Assembly (NCBI GenBank): GCA_964482235.1
Contig: CAYZWU010000010.1
Coordinates: forward strand, 62,001 to 126,000
DNA length: 64,000 nucleotides
DNA from: CAYZWU01 sp964482235
Lineage (GTDB): Bacteria > Planctomycetota > B15-G4 > CAYZWU01
Direction: 5' to 3'
Shown here: positions 35,307 to 43,897 of the stretch, one piece after another
How the letters are laid out: each line of letters opens with the position of its first letter
Numbering within the stretch: position 1 is the stretch's first letter
The notes under the pieces: model-generated
Database searches by the model: none
The model's input: only the letters and a program-made list of their open reading frames with translations
Told to the model about the DNA's origin: nothing
Position numbers and translations under genes: made by a program

Positions 35307-35344
35307 AAAACCCTCCCGGTCTTTCAGCCGGGAGGGTTTTTTTA
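35307..35344 (+). terminator. Bidirectional intrinsic terminator
   Basis: Perfect stem CCCTCCCGG / CCGGGAGGG with A-run before (35307-35310) and T-run after (35337-35343). It serves the subtilisin gene and, read on the minus strand, the lipoprotein gene ending at 35367. Confidence 0.92.
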
Positions 35345-35366
35345 TGGGCGCCGTATCAACGGGCCA

Positions 35367-36461
35367 TCAAGGGCGGCGGATGCAGAGGACGGCTCCCGAG
35401 AGAAGCCGTGACGTTTCGACATCGACGATGATCAGGTTGAACTTGTAGAAGCTCCTGTAGATCTCGCCGAATCCGGTCAGGACGCTGTCAGCGCAGACAA
35501 ACTTCCCGATCCGGGCCTGCGTGGTTTCATCAAAAGGATCCGAGTGCTGCAGCGCCAGTTCTTCGAGGATCGCTTCGATGTTCTGCCGTGTGAAGAAACG
35601 AACCTCTCCTCCGCCGGTCATCTGGAGCTCCGAGGCAACGTCCTGCAGGGTCTCGGTGCCAAAGGGGAAGTTCTTCCTGTTGCTTGTTACGGCATAGGCG
35701 GCGACTTTGAGGGGTTCGTCCCCGCAGCATCGGTTGGACAGCAGCTGACGGGCCATCTCCTGGACCGCGTTGTCGAGGGAGAACACATCGACGGATGCCT
35801 GGTCGTCGGGGATTGTGAAGCGAACGCCGCCGACCTCTTCCGCCGTTTCGACGTTGATGATCCGGCATCGGATCTGCCATCCTTCGCCCTGACGGACCTG
35901 CAGCGCACCGCACACGATGAAATGGACACCAGCGAACTTTCCAAGCCTGGCTGCCGTCCGGCTGTCGAAGAGGTCGGATCTCTGGCTGTGCTGCTCCCTG
36001 GCCGCCTCGTGGAGCTTTCTCCTGGTGTATACCTCGATTCGGTCGCGCCCTTTCTGGAGAAGGAGCGTGGCCAGGTCCTGGGCGATGGACTCGCCGAGAG
36101 CGGACTTTCTTCCTCGCTGCGAGAAATACGAGAGAGCCACCCGCGGTCTGGTGCTTCCCGACAGCCTTGCGAGCTGCTCGACAAGATCGTCCGCTGCCGA
36201 CTCGATCTCTTCCAGGGCGACAAGGGATTTCGCGTCCTGCGAGGATCTCGATACCTGTCGCGTCACGGCGTTTGCCGAGGGCTGCGAGGAACTCGCGCCG
36301 GCGCCGCTGTTCAGGCAGGCGGTCAGGCCGGGAAGGCAGAGAAGGAGAAGGCTCGCCGCAAGACCGATGCGGGCAAGGATTCCTGCCCGGGCGGCAGGCT
36401 GATGAGCTACTCTCTCAAACCTGAGTCGATCTCGTTCGTGATCTGCGAAGCGTAGTTGCAT
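35367..36461 (-). CDS. Lipoprotein with two tandem FlgO/CsgG-like domains
   Basis: 364 residues from ATG 36461; the gene starts inside the preceding gene (55-nt overlap). A long N-terminal leader is followed by a hydrophobic signal and lipobox (LPGLTAC). There are two homologous ~120-residue domains. Each has a strand RPRVALSYF / PLKVAAYAV, a basic helix YTRRKLHEAAREQ / FTRQNIEAILEEL, the phrase AARLGKF / QARIGKF, and a final VETAEEVGGV / VETSRLLSGA. This matches FlgO/CsgG/LpoB-type outer-membrane lipoproteins, which assemble as rings or activators. The duplication in one chain is notable. Confidence 0.75.
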   Translation of the reverse strand: MQLRFADHERDRLRFERVAHQPAARAGILARIGLAASLLLLCLPGLTACLNSGAGASSSQPSANAVTRQVSRSSQDAKSLVALEEIESAADDLVEQLARLSGSTRPRVALSYFSQRGRKSALGESIAQDLATLLLQKGRDRIEVYTRRKLHEAAREQHSQRSDLFDSRTAARLGKFAGVHFIVCGALQVRQGEGWQIRCRIINVETAEEVGGVRFTIPDDQASVDVFSLDNAVQEMARQLLSNRCCGDEPLKVAAYAVTSNRKNFPFGTETLQDVASELQMTGGGEVRFFTRQNIEAILEELALQHSDPFDETTQARIGKFVCADSVLTGFGEIYRSFYKFNLIIVDVETSRLLSGAVLCIRRP

Positions 36462-38242
36462 TCCCAAAATTTTCGTTCCTTGTCAGCATCATCTTCCAGG
36501 TTCGCATCGAAGAATTCCGTTCCGATGTAGCCGCGGATCGCATGCTCCGACTCCCTGGTCCGGACCGAGACTTCCAGCCAATTCTCCTCGTCGTTGCGCC
36601 GGATCACCCTGACTGCGGCATCATCGGGCGATAGCACTGCGAGAGGAGTATTGCCGTTCGGTTCATTCGTGAGCGGAGTCTCGGCAGTGACCAGGCCGTG
36701 CTCGGTGAAGTAGAAGGCCGTGAAAGTGAACACGAGAGTTTCGCCCGGACGGATGACGCCCGGCAGCATCCAGGCGATCTTGCCCCTGCTCCACTCGGCG
36801 GATGTCGTGAATTCGGGGAGTTCATTCTTCTCCCTGGCATCGAGGTGGTTGAACGATCTCGTGCTGGAGCCGGATATGATCTTTCCCTCGTATATGCCGT
36901 CGTAGAAGAGTCCTTGATCCAGGTAGTCGATGAACACGATGTTCTCGATGTCAATGCCGGTGAGTCTGGAATCTCCTTTTCCCGAGTTGTTCTCGAGGGT
37001 GAACCTGTACTCGATCCGGTCTCCGGGCTCGATCGATTCGGGCCCCTCCTTGATCAGCCGGACAACGTTCTCCGGTTGACTTGTTTCCCGAATGAGCCGG
37101 CTTTCATACTCTTCCTTGTCCTCGTCGAAGAAGTGCTTCAGGTTCTTGTCGTACTTGATCACCTTGAAGAGCGTGTCGTTGCGTTCAGCCCAGAAACGGA
37201 AATTGAGCTTCGTTCTGTCTTCGTAGGTGATCTGCCGGGACCTCTCTTCCTGCTCACCGGACCTGCTCGATCTCTTGCGAATGACGGGGCTCTGGGAGTC
37301 GAACTTGCTGGAGCCTCTCTCTTCCTCTTTATTCGTCCTCAGACCCTCCTCCTCCTCCGTGACACTCGGTATCGTTCGCTCGCCGCTGCTGTCCTGACCC
37401 TCTCTCGTTTCCATGGTTTCGAGCCCGTCAGCCTCTTCCTCGACAGCCAGGGTCTCGGTGGACCTGATATCGGTCATGGGTGTGCTTTCTATCGTGCTGG
37501 TCGGTTGCGTGGAGTCTTTTTCGGAGTGCTGCTCTTCTTTTATCTCCACCACCGCCTGCCCATCAGTACCCATTTTTACATGAAGCGATTCCGGTTCTTC
37601 TTCCTTCTCTACGCCAAGCTTCTCTACCGTCTTGCTCGCTGACGGTCCCGTCGATTCCGCCGGAGATATCTTCAAGCCGTCGGCTGTCTGCTTCTTGCGG
37701 ATCGTGTCACTGCCTGGCGTTCTGACGAGTTGCTGTTTCTTCCTGGTTTGATTCAATCCGTCAACGTTATCTATGGCGACCAGGCCTTCGCGATCGGATT
37801 TTGCCACAGTGTTGTCGATGTTCAGCAGGCGGGATTGCACATCCGTGTTCTTGATCGTTTCCTGCCCCCCTTCCTTCTTAATGGCGGCAAGGGGATCGGT
37901 TTCCTTCCTGACCTCCAGCGGCTGCGTTATCTTTTCTTTTAACGTCCCTGATGCATTTCCCTCGTACATGGTCCTGTCGGAGAACATCTTGCTGCGGAAG
38001 TCGTACTGAAGAATTCCACTGTTCACGAAGACGATTTCCTCCTCATCTCCCGGATCTTCCAGGCCGCTGCTTTCCGTCAAGCGGGTCTCGATCGTCTCCG
38101 AGAAGAAGGCGTATGGCAGCAGCAGCGGTTCCCCCGTCGAGGCGGGCAGGTTCCCGCCCGGTTCCGGGTTGACGGAGCCGGTGCTGCAGGCGGGCAGGCC
38201 CGGCAGAATTGCCAGGGCCGCGAGCAGGACGAGTCGTTTCAT
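36407..38242 (-). CDS. Large lipoprotein with DUF11-like domain
   Basis: 611 residues with a signal peptide and lipobox (LPAC). Residues ~100-380 are low-complexity and highly charged (Glu/Lys/Thr/Ser-rich) and probably disordered. Residues ~400-520 contain EPGDRIEYRFTLENNSGKG...VFIDYLDQGLFY, the start of a DUF11/conserved-repeat beta domain. The tail ends NEIDSGLRE. Probably an outer-membrane-anchored stalk or scaffold. It lies between two other lipoprotein genes, with a 7-nt gap upstream. Confidence 0.72.
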   Translation of the reverse strand: MKRLVLLAALAILPGLPACSTGSVNPEPGGNLPASTGEPLLLPYAFFSETIETRLTESSGLEDPGDEEEIVFVNSGILQYDFRSKMFSDRTMYEGNASGTLKEKITQPLEVRKETDPLAAIKKEGGQETIKNTDVQSRLLNIDNTVAKSDREGLVAIDNVDGLNQTRKKQQLVRTPGSDTIRKKQTADGLKISPAESTGPSASKTVEKLGVEKEEEPESLHVKMGTDGQAVVEIKEEQHSEKDSTQPTSTIESTPMTDIRSTETLAVEEEADGLETMETREGQDSSGERTIPSVTEEEEGLRTNKEEERGSSKFDSQSPVIRKRSSRSGEQEERSRQITYEDRTKLNFRFWAERNDTLFKVIKYDKNLKHFFDEDKEEYESRLIRETSQPENVVRLIKEGPESIEPGDRIEYRFTLENNSGKGDSRLTGIDIENIVFIDYLDQGLFYDGIYEGKIISGSSTRSFNHLDAREKNELPEFTTSAEWSRGKIAWMLPGVIRPGETLVFTFTAFYFTEHGLVTAETPLTNEPNGNTPLAVLSPDDAAVRVIRRNDEENWLEVSVRTRESEHAIRGYIGTEFFDANLEDDADKERKFWECNYASQITNEIDSGLRE

Positions 38243-38249
38243 GATGCCT

Positions 38250-39038
38250 CTATTCTGCGGCAGGATGGCCGTCTGACCGTCCTCCCACCTTCAAATCCGC
38301 CACGTCTTCCTTGCCGAGCTGGAATACCCAGCTCAAAACCTCGCCTTCACTCATCATTTTCAGGTTCTCGTGGGTCAAGCTGTCGACGATGACATTGCCG
38401 AACTTGGTCGTTTCGTTGGACTTGAGAATCCTGATCTTGCCGCCGGCGCTGAGTAGGACCTCGTCCCTTTTCTTGAGGAAGACATCGAACCTCACACTCT
38501 CGCCCACTTCCATGTCCTTCTGGAAATCCTTTTCGAAGCTCTCCCCTTCCATGTCCACCACGACATTCCCTTTCGCGTCCGGCGGAGGGATCTTGACGAG
38601 AATACGGACGGTGGGGCGTTTCTTGACGACGAAGGAGCGCGGTTCACGACACGTGAAGAGGTCGGTCTTGTTGCCGTACTTGTCGAGGCTCGCCCCGGTC
38701 ACGCGCCAGCAATAGGTTTCGCCGCCGGGAAGGAAAAGGCAGTCCGAATCCGATTCCGCAAGGGAGCTGATTTCCGAATCAGGCAGGTAGTCCAGCCCCC
38801 TTATGTCTTCCCTGCTGAACAGGACATCCTGAAAACCCGAATCCCTGGCGATCTCCAGGTGATACTTGATGTTCTCGCTGGGATCGGGGTTTTCCCACAT
38901 GAATTCGGGGCAGTCACCTTTGGGCAAGTCTAGCTTCTCGTTGGGCAGCGGGCGAATAAGATTGATGTAGCTCGTACAGCCTGAGAAAACGAAACCAGCA
39001 ACGAAGAGGAGGAGCAGCCCCCGGATGCAATATCTCAT
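38250..39038 (-). CDS. Lipoprotein with Fn3-like domain
   Basis: 262 residues. Lipobox VFSGC (Cys 21). Residues ~25-135 resemble an Fn3-like fold: LIRPLPNEKLDLPKGDCPEFMWENP, YHLEIARDSGFQDVLFS and YCWRVTGASLDKYGN, the usual wording of extracellular PKD/Fn3 'W..V...d..G..' domains. The C-terminal half is beta-rich. First of three lipoprotein genes; function unknown, probably envelope assembly. Confidence 0.7.
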   Translation of the reverse strand: MRYCIRGLLLLFVAGFVFSGCTSYINLIRPLPNEKLDLPKGDCPEFMWENPDPSENIKYHLEIARDSGFQDVLFSREDIRGLDYLPDSEISSLAESDSDCLFLPGGETYCWRVTGASLDKYGNKTDLFTCREPRSFVVKKRPTVRILVKIPPPDAKGNVVVDMEGESFEKDFQKDMEVGESVRFDVFLKKRDEVLLSAGGKIRILKSNETTKFGNVIVDSLTHENLKMMSEGEVLSWVFQLGKEDVADLKVGGRSDGHPAAE

Positions 39039-39366
39039 TATTCACTCCAATCTGTGAAGGTAGGGGGTTTCCCGTAGAACGGTAAAATCGTGATGAAAAG
39101 AAATCCGAAACCCGTATTTGGACTTCACCGAGAGTAGAAGATTCCCGAATTGCTGTCAAGATTCAGGGATTCGCCGTATACGGCGAAGGTGTCGCGCCGT
39201 GTAGAAAGCGGAAGGATGAAGGAGAGGCGGTTTTTCGGACTTTTCGCTGTTTCAGGAACAACCTCTTCGTGTATCGTGTGGCAAGGTGGTATTGAAGACC
39301 AATCTATGGGGTAGAGCATCTCCACGAGCAGACCAGGCAGTGTCGCCTGCCGGGAAAGGAATCACG
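39039..39366. other. Divergent intergenic with an 18-bp perfect palindrome
   Basis: 328 nt between the lipoprotein operon (minus) and the PurF-like gene (plus). It contains TTCGCCGTATACGGCGAA at 39170-39187, a perfect palindrome positioned where it could regulate either side. No gene recognised. Confidence 0.55.
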
Positions 39367-40770
39367 ATGGGCGGAATATTCGGTGTCGTCTCCAAGGAAG
39401 ATTGTGTACTCGACCTCTTTTACGGGACTGATTTCCATTCGCACCTCGGAACCAGACGCGGCGGCATGGCAGTGAGGAACTCGACGGACTTCAACCGTTT
39501 CATCCACAACATCGAAAACGCTCAGTTCCGCTCCAAGTTCGACGACGATATCGCGAAGATGAAAGGCAACAAGGGTATCGGGTGCATCAGCGATACGGAG
39601 GATCAGCCCCTGATCATCGGCTCGCACCTCGGCAACTATGCCATCGTCACGGTGGGCCGGATCAACAACATCAGCGAGATCGTGGATACGGCTTTCGAGA
39701 AGGGGACCACTCATTTCGCGGAGACAACGGGAGAGGGCTTCAATCCCACCGAAATAACGGCTTCGCTCATCGATACGGGAGAGACCATCGTCGATGGAAT
39801 CCGCTGCAGCCAGGAGAAGATCGACGGCTCGTGCTCCCTGCTTCTCTTGACGGATGAGGGAATCTATGCTGCCAGGGATCGCCTTGGCCGGACGCCGCTC
39901 GTCATCGGCGAGAGGGAAGGTTCCTTCTGCGTCACGGTGGAGACAAGCGCATTTCCGAACCTGGGCTACCGGATCAAGCAGGAGCTCGGGCCCGGTGAGA
40001 TCGCGCTGATCACGCCCGAGGGTGTCGAGCAGAAAGCCCCTCCCGGCAACGAGCTCCGCATCTGCACGTTCCTCTGGATCTATTTCGGGTATCCCTCGTC
40101 GACCTACGAGGGCCGGAACGTGGAGGAGGTCCGCAACCGCTGCGGCGCAGCGCTGGCAAGAAGCGACGACGTGACGATCGACTGTGTCGCCGGGGTGCCC
40201 GATTCGGGGACGGCTCACGCCATCGGCTACGCGAACGAGTGCCAGGTCCCGTACCTCAGGCCTTTCGTCAAGTACACGCCCACGTGGCCGCGGAGCTTCA
40301 TGCCGCAGAACCAGGCCGTGCGGGATCTCGTCGCCCGCATGAAGCTGATTCCGATCCGCGAGCTCATCCAGGGGAAGCGGCTGCTCTTCTGCGAGGATTC
40401 GATCGTTCGCGGCACGCAGCTCTGCGACACGATCGCCAGGCTCTACGATTGCGGAGCGAAGGAGGTCCACATGCGTCCCGCCTGTCCCCCGCTGATCCAC
40501 GGTTGCCGTTTCCTCAACTTCTCGAGATCCAAGTCGGAGCTCGACCTGGCTGGGAGGCGGTCGATCAGCGAGCTGGTGGGACATCAGGACGAGGTTCCCC
40601 TCGACGAGTATGCCGACCACACCTCGGACAAGTATGCCGCCATGGTGGATCGGATCCGCAACCGCCTCAACCTGACCACCCTCAAATACCAGTCCCTCCC
40701 GGACATGATCGAGGCTCTCGGCATGCCCAAGGAGAGGGTCTGCACCTTCTGCTGGGACGGGCAGGGCTAG
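39367..40770 (+). CDS. purF: PurF-like amidophosphoribosyltransferase lacking the nucleophilic Cys
   Basis: 467 residues from ATG 39367; an upstream in-frame Met gives an unrelated extension. The class II glutamine-amidotransferase domain starts MGGIFGVVSKEDC, where true PurF begins with catalytic Cys (CGIFG). The codon is GGC, so Gly replaces Cys. Other domain features remain (FHSHLGTRRGGMA, GNYAIVTVGRINN). The phosphoribosyltransferase PRPP loop is intact as LLFCEDSIVRGTQ. Without the Cys, glutamine hydrolysis should fail; it may use ammonia or have another role. I recall Gly-starting PurF paralogues in other bacteria, so this may be a subfamily. The gene stands alone. Confidence 0.85.
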   Translation: MGGIFGVVSKEDCVLDLFYGTDFHSHLGTRRGGMAVRNSTDFNRFIHNIENAQFRSKFDDDIAKMKGNKGIGCISDTEDQPLIIGSHLGNYAIVTVGRINNISEIVDTAFEKGTTHFAETTGEGFNPTEITASLIDTGETIVDGIRCSQEKIDGSCSLLLLTDEGIYAARDRLGRTPLVIGEREGSFCVTVETSAFPNLGYRIKQELGPGEIALITPEGVEQKAPPGNELRICTFLWIYFGYPSSTYEGRNVEEVRNRCGAALARSDDVTIDCVAGVPDSGTAHAIGYANECQVPYLRPFVKYTPTWPRSFMPQNQAVRDLVARMKLIPIRELIQGKRLLFCEDSIVRGTQLCDTIARLYDCGAKEVHMRPACPPLIHGCRFLNFSRSKSELDLAGRRSISELVGHQDEVPLDEYADHTSDKYAAMVDRIRNRLNLTTLKYQSLPDMIEALGMPKERVCTFCWDGQG

Positions 40771-40817
40771 AAGCCCGTACATGGCCCCTCGTCACGAAAT
40801 CGGATGAAAGGTCAGGG

Positions 40818-41303
40818 CTAGTAGGAGAACTGATCGCTGAAGTCGACCTTCAGGGCGTCGATGGTGATGTAGTCGTCGTCCCAGTCGATGCGCACGGTGA
40901 TTACCTTGTATTCTGTCGATCCCAGCGGAGGTGGGTTGAGGGGGGTCAGATCCGATTGTGTTGCGCTTGTGACGGTGACCGACCTGCTGTAGGAGCCATA
41001 GGCTGTCAGGCTGGTTCCGCGGGCGTCCTTCGGCGGGGAGGAGGACCAGCCGTTGTAATCATCCACGTCGTCGAAATCGGCACGCGCCGTCTCGTCGTCC
41101 GTACCGTCAAGATCGGCAAAATCCTTGGCCAGGATCTCCTCCATCAGATCGACGGCAAGCTGAACGGCGATCTCCATCCGCTCCGACTGGTTAGCGCCGT
41201 CGAACCAGCCTGTGAGGCAGAGCATCATGGGCGGTATCGCGATGGCGCTGACCACGACAAACGTGATCAGCCCGATGAGTGTGAAGCCGCGGCACCCGTC
41301 CAT
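40818..41303 (-). CDS. Type IV pilin-like protein without Glu5 (GspI/PilV-like)
   Basis: 161 residues. A very short leader (MDGCRG) and the cleavage motif G^FTLIG, followed by a ~20-residue hydrophobic helix. Position 5 of the mature protein is Gly instead of the conserved Glu. The C-terminal part is beta-rich and Asp-rich. Last in a four-gene prepilin cassette, 2 nt after the previous gene. Probable minor pseudopilin of a type II secretion or pilus machine whose ATPase and secretin are elsewhere. Confidence 0.8.
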   Translation of the reverse strand: MDGCRGFTLIGLITFVVVSAIAIPPMMLCLTGWFDGANQSERMEIAVQLAVDLMEEILAKDFADLDGTDDETARADFDDVDDYNGWSSSPPKDARGTSLTAYGSYSRSVTVTSATQSDLTPLNPPPLGSTEYKVITVRIDWDDDYITIDALKVDFSDQFSY

Positions 41304-41305
41304 TC

Positions 41306-42055
41306 TCAGTCGACCCCCACGACGGTGTATTGATAGTTGTAGCTGTTCTTGTAGAAGAAAAGCTTGAGCGGAACGGAACTCATGTCCCGGTCGCTGCCGC
41401 CATAGCGACCTGACTCGAAATCCTCGAATACGATCTGGATCGTTTCCCCGGGCGCCACCGTCCGGCTGAACCAGATGTTTTTGATCTCTCCCGATCCGGC
41501 TCTTCGTCCAAATGACCAGGTCTTGTCCCAGACCGTTGTCAAATCATCATCGCCCTCCTCGGTCATGCGGACCTTGCCGTAATAGGCCGTCGGTCCCGAC
41601 CACTCGATCTCGAAGCGGTTGAATTCGATCGTGTACCCGGTCTGGTTCTGGACGTAGAACTCCACATCCTCCGGCGAGGAGCTCTCATCGCGCGATCCGG
41701 GACAGTACTCGATCGACCGGAATCCCCGCGTACGGCGCTCCGTGTCGCCGAAGGAGCCGTCCACCACGAAGCGCCACTGGGTCTGATCCACGAAGGTGAT
41801 CGTTCCGCCTCCGAAGGAGACCTCTCCCGGCAGGATGGTCCGGTTCCTCAGCGCCCACTGGAGCCCGGCCTGGGCGATGTAGTAGGACTTTGCGGAATGG
41901 AGCCGGCTCAATCCGCTCGAGTGCGACACCGACAGGACCGAGCAGAGAGAGGTCCCCACGATGCCGAGAAAGAGGAGAAGCACGAGGGCGATCACCATGC
42001 TGAATCCGGCCTGGCTCTCCCTGTTCCGCACCTTGCTGCTCCCGGCTGCGATCAT
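41306..42055 (-). CDS. PilX/GspK-like minor pilin protein
   Basis: 249 residues from ATG 42055, which overlaps the previous stop (ATGA). N-terminus QAG^FSMVIALVLLLFLGIVGTSL is a PilX-type prepilin helix without Glu5. SAKSYYIAQAGLQWAL is the PilX N-terminal hallmark. The C-terminal ~170 residues are beta-rich with no known fold recognised. GspK/PilX caps the pseudopilus tip in known systems. Confidence 0.8.
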   Translation of the reverse strand: MIAAGSSKVRNRESQAGFSMVIALVLLLFLGIVGTSLCSVLSVSHSSGLSRLHSAKSYYIAQAGLQWALRNRTILPGEVSFGGGTITFVDQTQWRFVVDGSFGDTERRTRGFRSIEYCPGSRDESSSPEDVEFYVQNQTGYTIEFNRFEIEWSGPTAYYGKVRMTEEGDDDLTTVWDKTWSFGRRAGSGEIKNIWFSRTVAPGETIQIVFEDFESGRYGGSDRDMSSVPLKLFFYKNSYNYQYTVVGVD

Positions 42056-42573
42056 AGTTCCGTCCAGCATGTGTTCGCTGCCTCGAAACCCGGCGGCGCC
42101 ATCGTGGCGCGGAACGGGACCGACTCGCCGTTCTTGCTCAGGGTGAAGGCAACCTCGATCAGATGGAGATTGTTGCCGCTCGTTGCCGCTGATCCGTCTT
42201 TTTGATAGTAGCCCAAGGCGAAGGACAGGACCGACTCGACGAGGACGACGCTGTCGCGATAGAGCGTCCCGTTCGCGTGGGAATAGGTGTAGGTGTTCTC
42301 GTCCCTGTCCCGGAACGAGAACTCGTCGGTCGTGAGCGTCACGGCATCGACCCCTGTGGCGGTGGCCACGATCCGGATCTCCCTCGTCATCATCTCCAGG
42401 GCGATCCGGCCGTCGCGGAGAAGCTCCTGGCGCGTGGTCACCCCCTTGTAGGCTTCGCCCATGGTCTGGATGCTCTGGGCGAAGAAGGAGCCGAGAATAC
42501 CCACGATCACCATCACGGAGATGAGCTCGATCAGGGTGAATCCGGTGCTTCCCTTTCTTCGCATTCCTGTCAT
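42052..42573 (-). CDS. Type IV prepilin-like protein (GspJ/PilW-like)
   Basis: 173 residues. Prepilin motif TG^FTLIELISVMVIVGILGSF with canonical Glu5, and LRDGRIALEMMTREIRIV, a segment shared by GspJ/PilW-type minor pilins. The C-terminus ends in WTEL, and its stop overlaps the PilX-like ATG. Needs prepilin peptidase, not encoded here. Confidence 0.85.
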   Translation of the reverse strand: MTGMRRKGSTGFTLIELISVMVIVGILGSFFAQSIQTMGEAYKGVTTRQELLRDGRIALEMMTREIRIVATATGVDAVTLTTDEFSFRDRDENTYTYSHANGTLYRDSVVLVESVLSFALGYYQKDGSAATSGNNLHLIEVAFTLSKNGESVPFRATMAPPGFEAANTCWTEL

Positions 42574-42583
42574 TTGATCTTCT

Positions 42584-43138
42584 TCAAGAGAGGTCCACGT
42601 CCGAAAGCACGATCAATCCGGTTTGCAGCACTTCGATCTTCTTGCCCTTCGAGCCGTAGGCGATGGTGACGCTGCCGGTGGATACGAGATCGCCCCCCTT
42701 CTCGAACTGGATATAGTTATTGCCGCCGAAGTCGGCCGCTTCGATGGTCACTCCCGCGTAGACCCCGGCGTCCAGCTCCACGATGAAATCCGATTGCAGG
42801 AAGGGATCCTTGGCCGGTATCGTACCGGAGTTCTTGTCGTAGAGCGTGTAGGTGTCGGACGCCGTGTTGAAGGTGATCGTGTAGGTGCCGCGGTGGTCCA
42901 TGGCGAGCTGCTGGGCGTAGCGGATGTCGGTGGCCACCTTTCTGGCCGCCACCTCAAGGCGGTACTCGGCGTCGCCCGAGAACGAGGCGAAGGCCGTCAC
43001 GCTCACCGTGGCCACGATGACCACGACAGCAACGAGCTCGATGATGGTGAAGCCGTCAGGGGCGCGTTTCGACCTTGGCGCCGAGCGGTCCCCGGGGTAG
43101 TCCTTGCGCTTCATCGTGTCGGTCCTTCTTCCCGGCAT
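42584..43138 (-). CDS. Type IV prepilin-like protein (GspH/FimT-like)
   Basis: 184 residues from ATG 43138 (GAGGAGAGG upstream); an in-frame GTG lies 6 nt earlier. A basic leader of about 28 residues and DG^FTIIELVAVVVIVATVSVTAFASF with Glu5. LEVAARKVATDIRYAQQLAM is the GspH/FimT hallmark. First gene of the prepilin cassette. It follows an ECF sigma gene on the same strand with a 126-nt gap, so the two may be linked. Confidence 0.85.
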   Translation of the reverse strand: MPGRRTDTMKRKDYPGDRSAPRSKRAPDGFTIIELVAVVVIVATVSVTAFASFSGDAEYRLEVAARKVATDIRYAQQLAMDHRGTYTITFNTASDTYTLYDKNSGTIPAKDPFLQSDFIVELDAGVYAGVTIEAADFGGNNYIQFEKGGDLVSTGSVTIAYGSKGKKIEVLQTGLIVLSDVDLS

Positions 43139-43264
43139 TTCCACCTCTCCTCGACATCGTCGATCCGCACGGTCCGGAGGATCTCCCCGGCCATGTCTAA
43201 TCTATATATTTCGGTATTTTATGGGCGGGACTTGATCGAGTGCGCTCGAGGGAGGCCGAGCGGA

Positions 43265-43897
43265 TCAGGCATCCCGAGCTGCCTCTCCCCTGTCGATCGT
43301 CTCCTGGATCTTCTTGATGGCTCGATTGTAGAGCGTGCGCGCCGCCCCGGGCGTTTTTCCAATCTTCTCGGCGATCTCGTGGAACTCCAGGTTCCCTTTC
43401 AAGCGATATACCAGGACCTTACGCTGGTTTTCCGGCAGGCTGCCCACGAGATGGAGCAGGCGGCTCCTGTTCTCGACGGCCACGGCGTCCTGGCTGGGGG
43501 TGGGGCCGGGCGAGGCCGGCGGCGGGACGGCGTCGGATCCGGTCCGCTCCTGCGGCAAGTGCTGCTCGCGGTCCGGATCGCGCTTTCCGGCTGCGAAGAA
43601 CCGGCCCTTGTCCTGGATCTTGCGCGTGATGCGGGCGAGGAGCCAGTAGAAGAACGAATCGTGCCCCTGGCGCTCGAAGTCTGCTATGTCGCCAAGGCAG
43701 TCCTTCCAGACCGACTGGATCACGTCAGCCGTCTCCATCTTGGCGTGGAGCTTCGGGCCGAGCTTCTTCTGCACGGCGCCGCGGAGCCTCTTCTCGTAGA
43801 GCTGATAGAGGGCGCTGATCGCGCTCTTGTCGCCCTTCCGGGCCTGGTTCACGAGCTCCATGGTCTTGTCGTTCAGGTCTTCCTTGCTGTCGGTCAT
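43265..43897 (-). CDS. ECF-type RNA polymerase sigma factor
   Basis: 210 residues from ATG 43897 (AGGGG upstream); the frame is open further back into intergenic sequence. Region 2 includes LYQLYEKRLRGAVQKKLGPKLHAKMETADVIQSVW, of the PF07638-like/ECF type. A Pro/Ser-rich linker of ~40 residues separates it from region 4 (LVGSLPENQRKVLVYRLKGNLEFHEIAEKIGKTPGAARTLYNRAIKKIQ). No anti-sigma gene is adjacent. It is divergent from the TraT-like gene across a 408-nt region with an inverted repeat. Confidence 0.9.
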   Translation of the reverse strand: MTDSKEDLNDKTMELVNQARKGDKSAISALYQLYEKRLRGAVQKKLGPKLHAKMETADVIQSVWKDCLGDIADFERQGHDSFFYWLLARITRKIQDKGRFFAAGKRDPDREQHLPQERTGSDAVPPPASPGPTPSQDAVAVENRSRLLHLVGSLPENQRKVLVYRLKGNLEFHEIAEKIGKTPGAARTLYNRAIKKIQETIDRGEAARDA

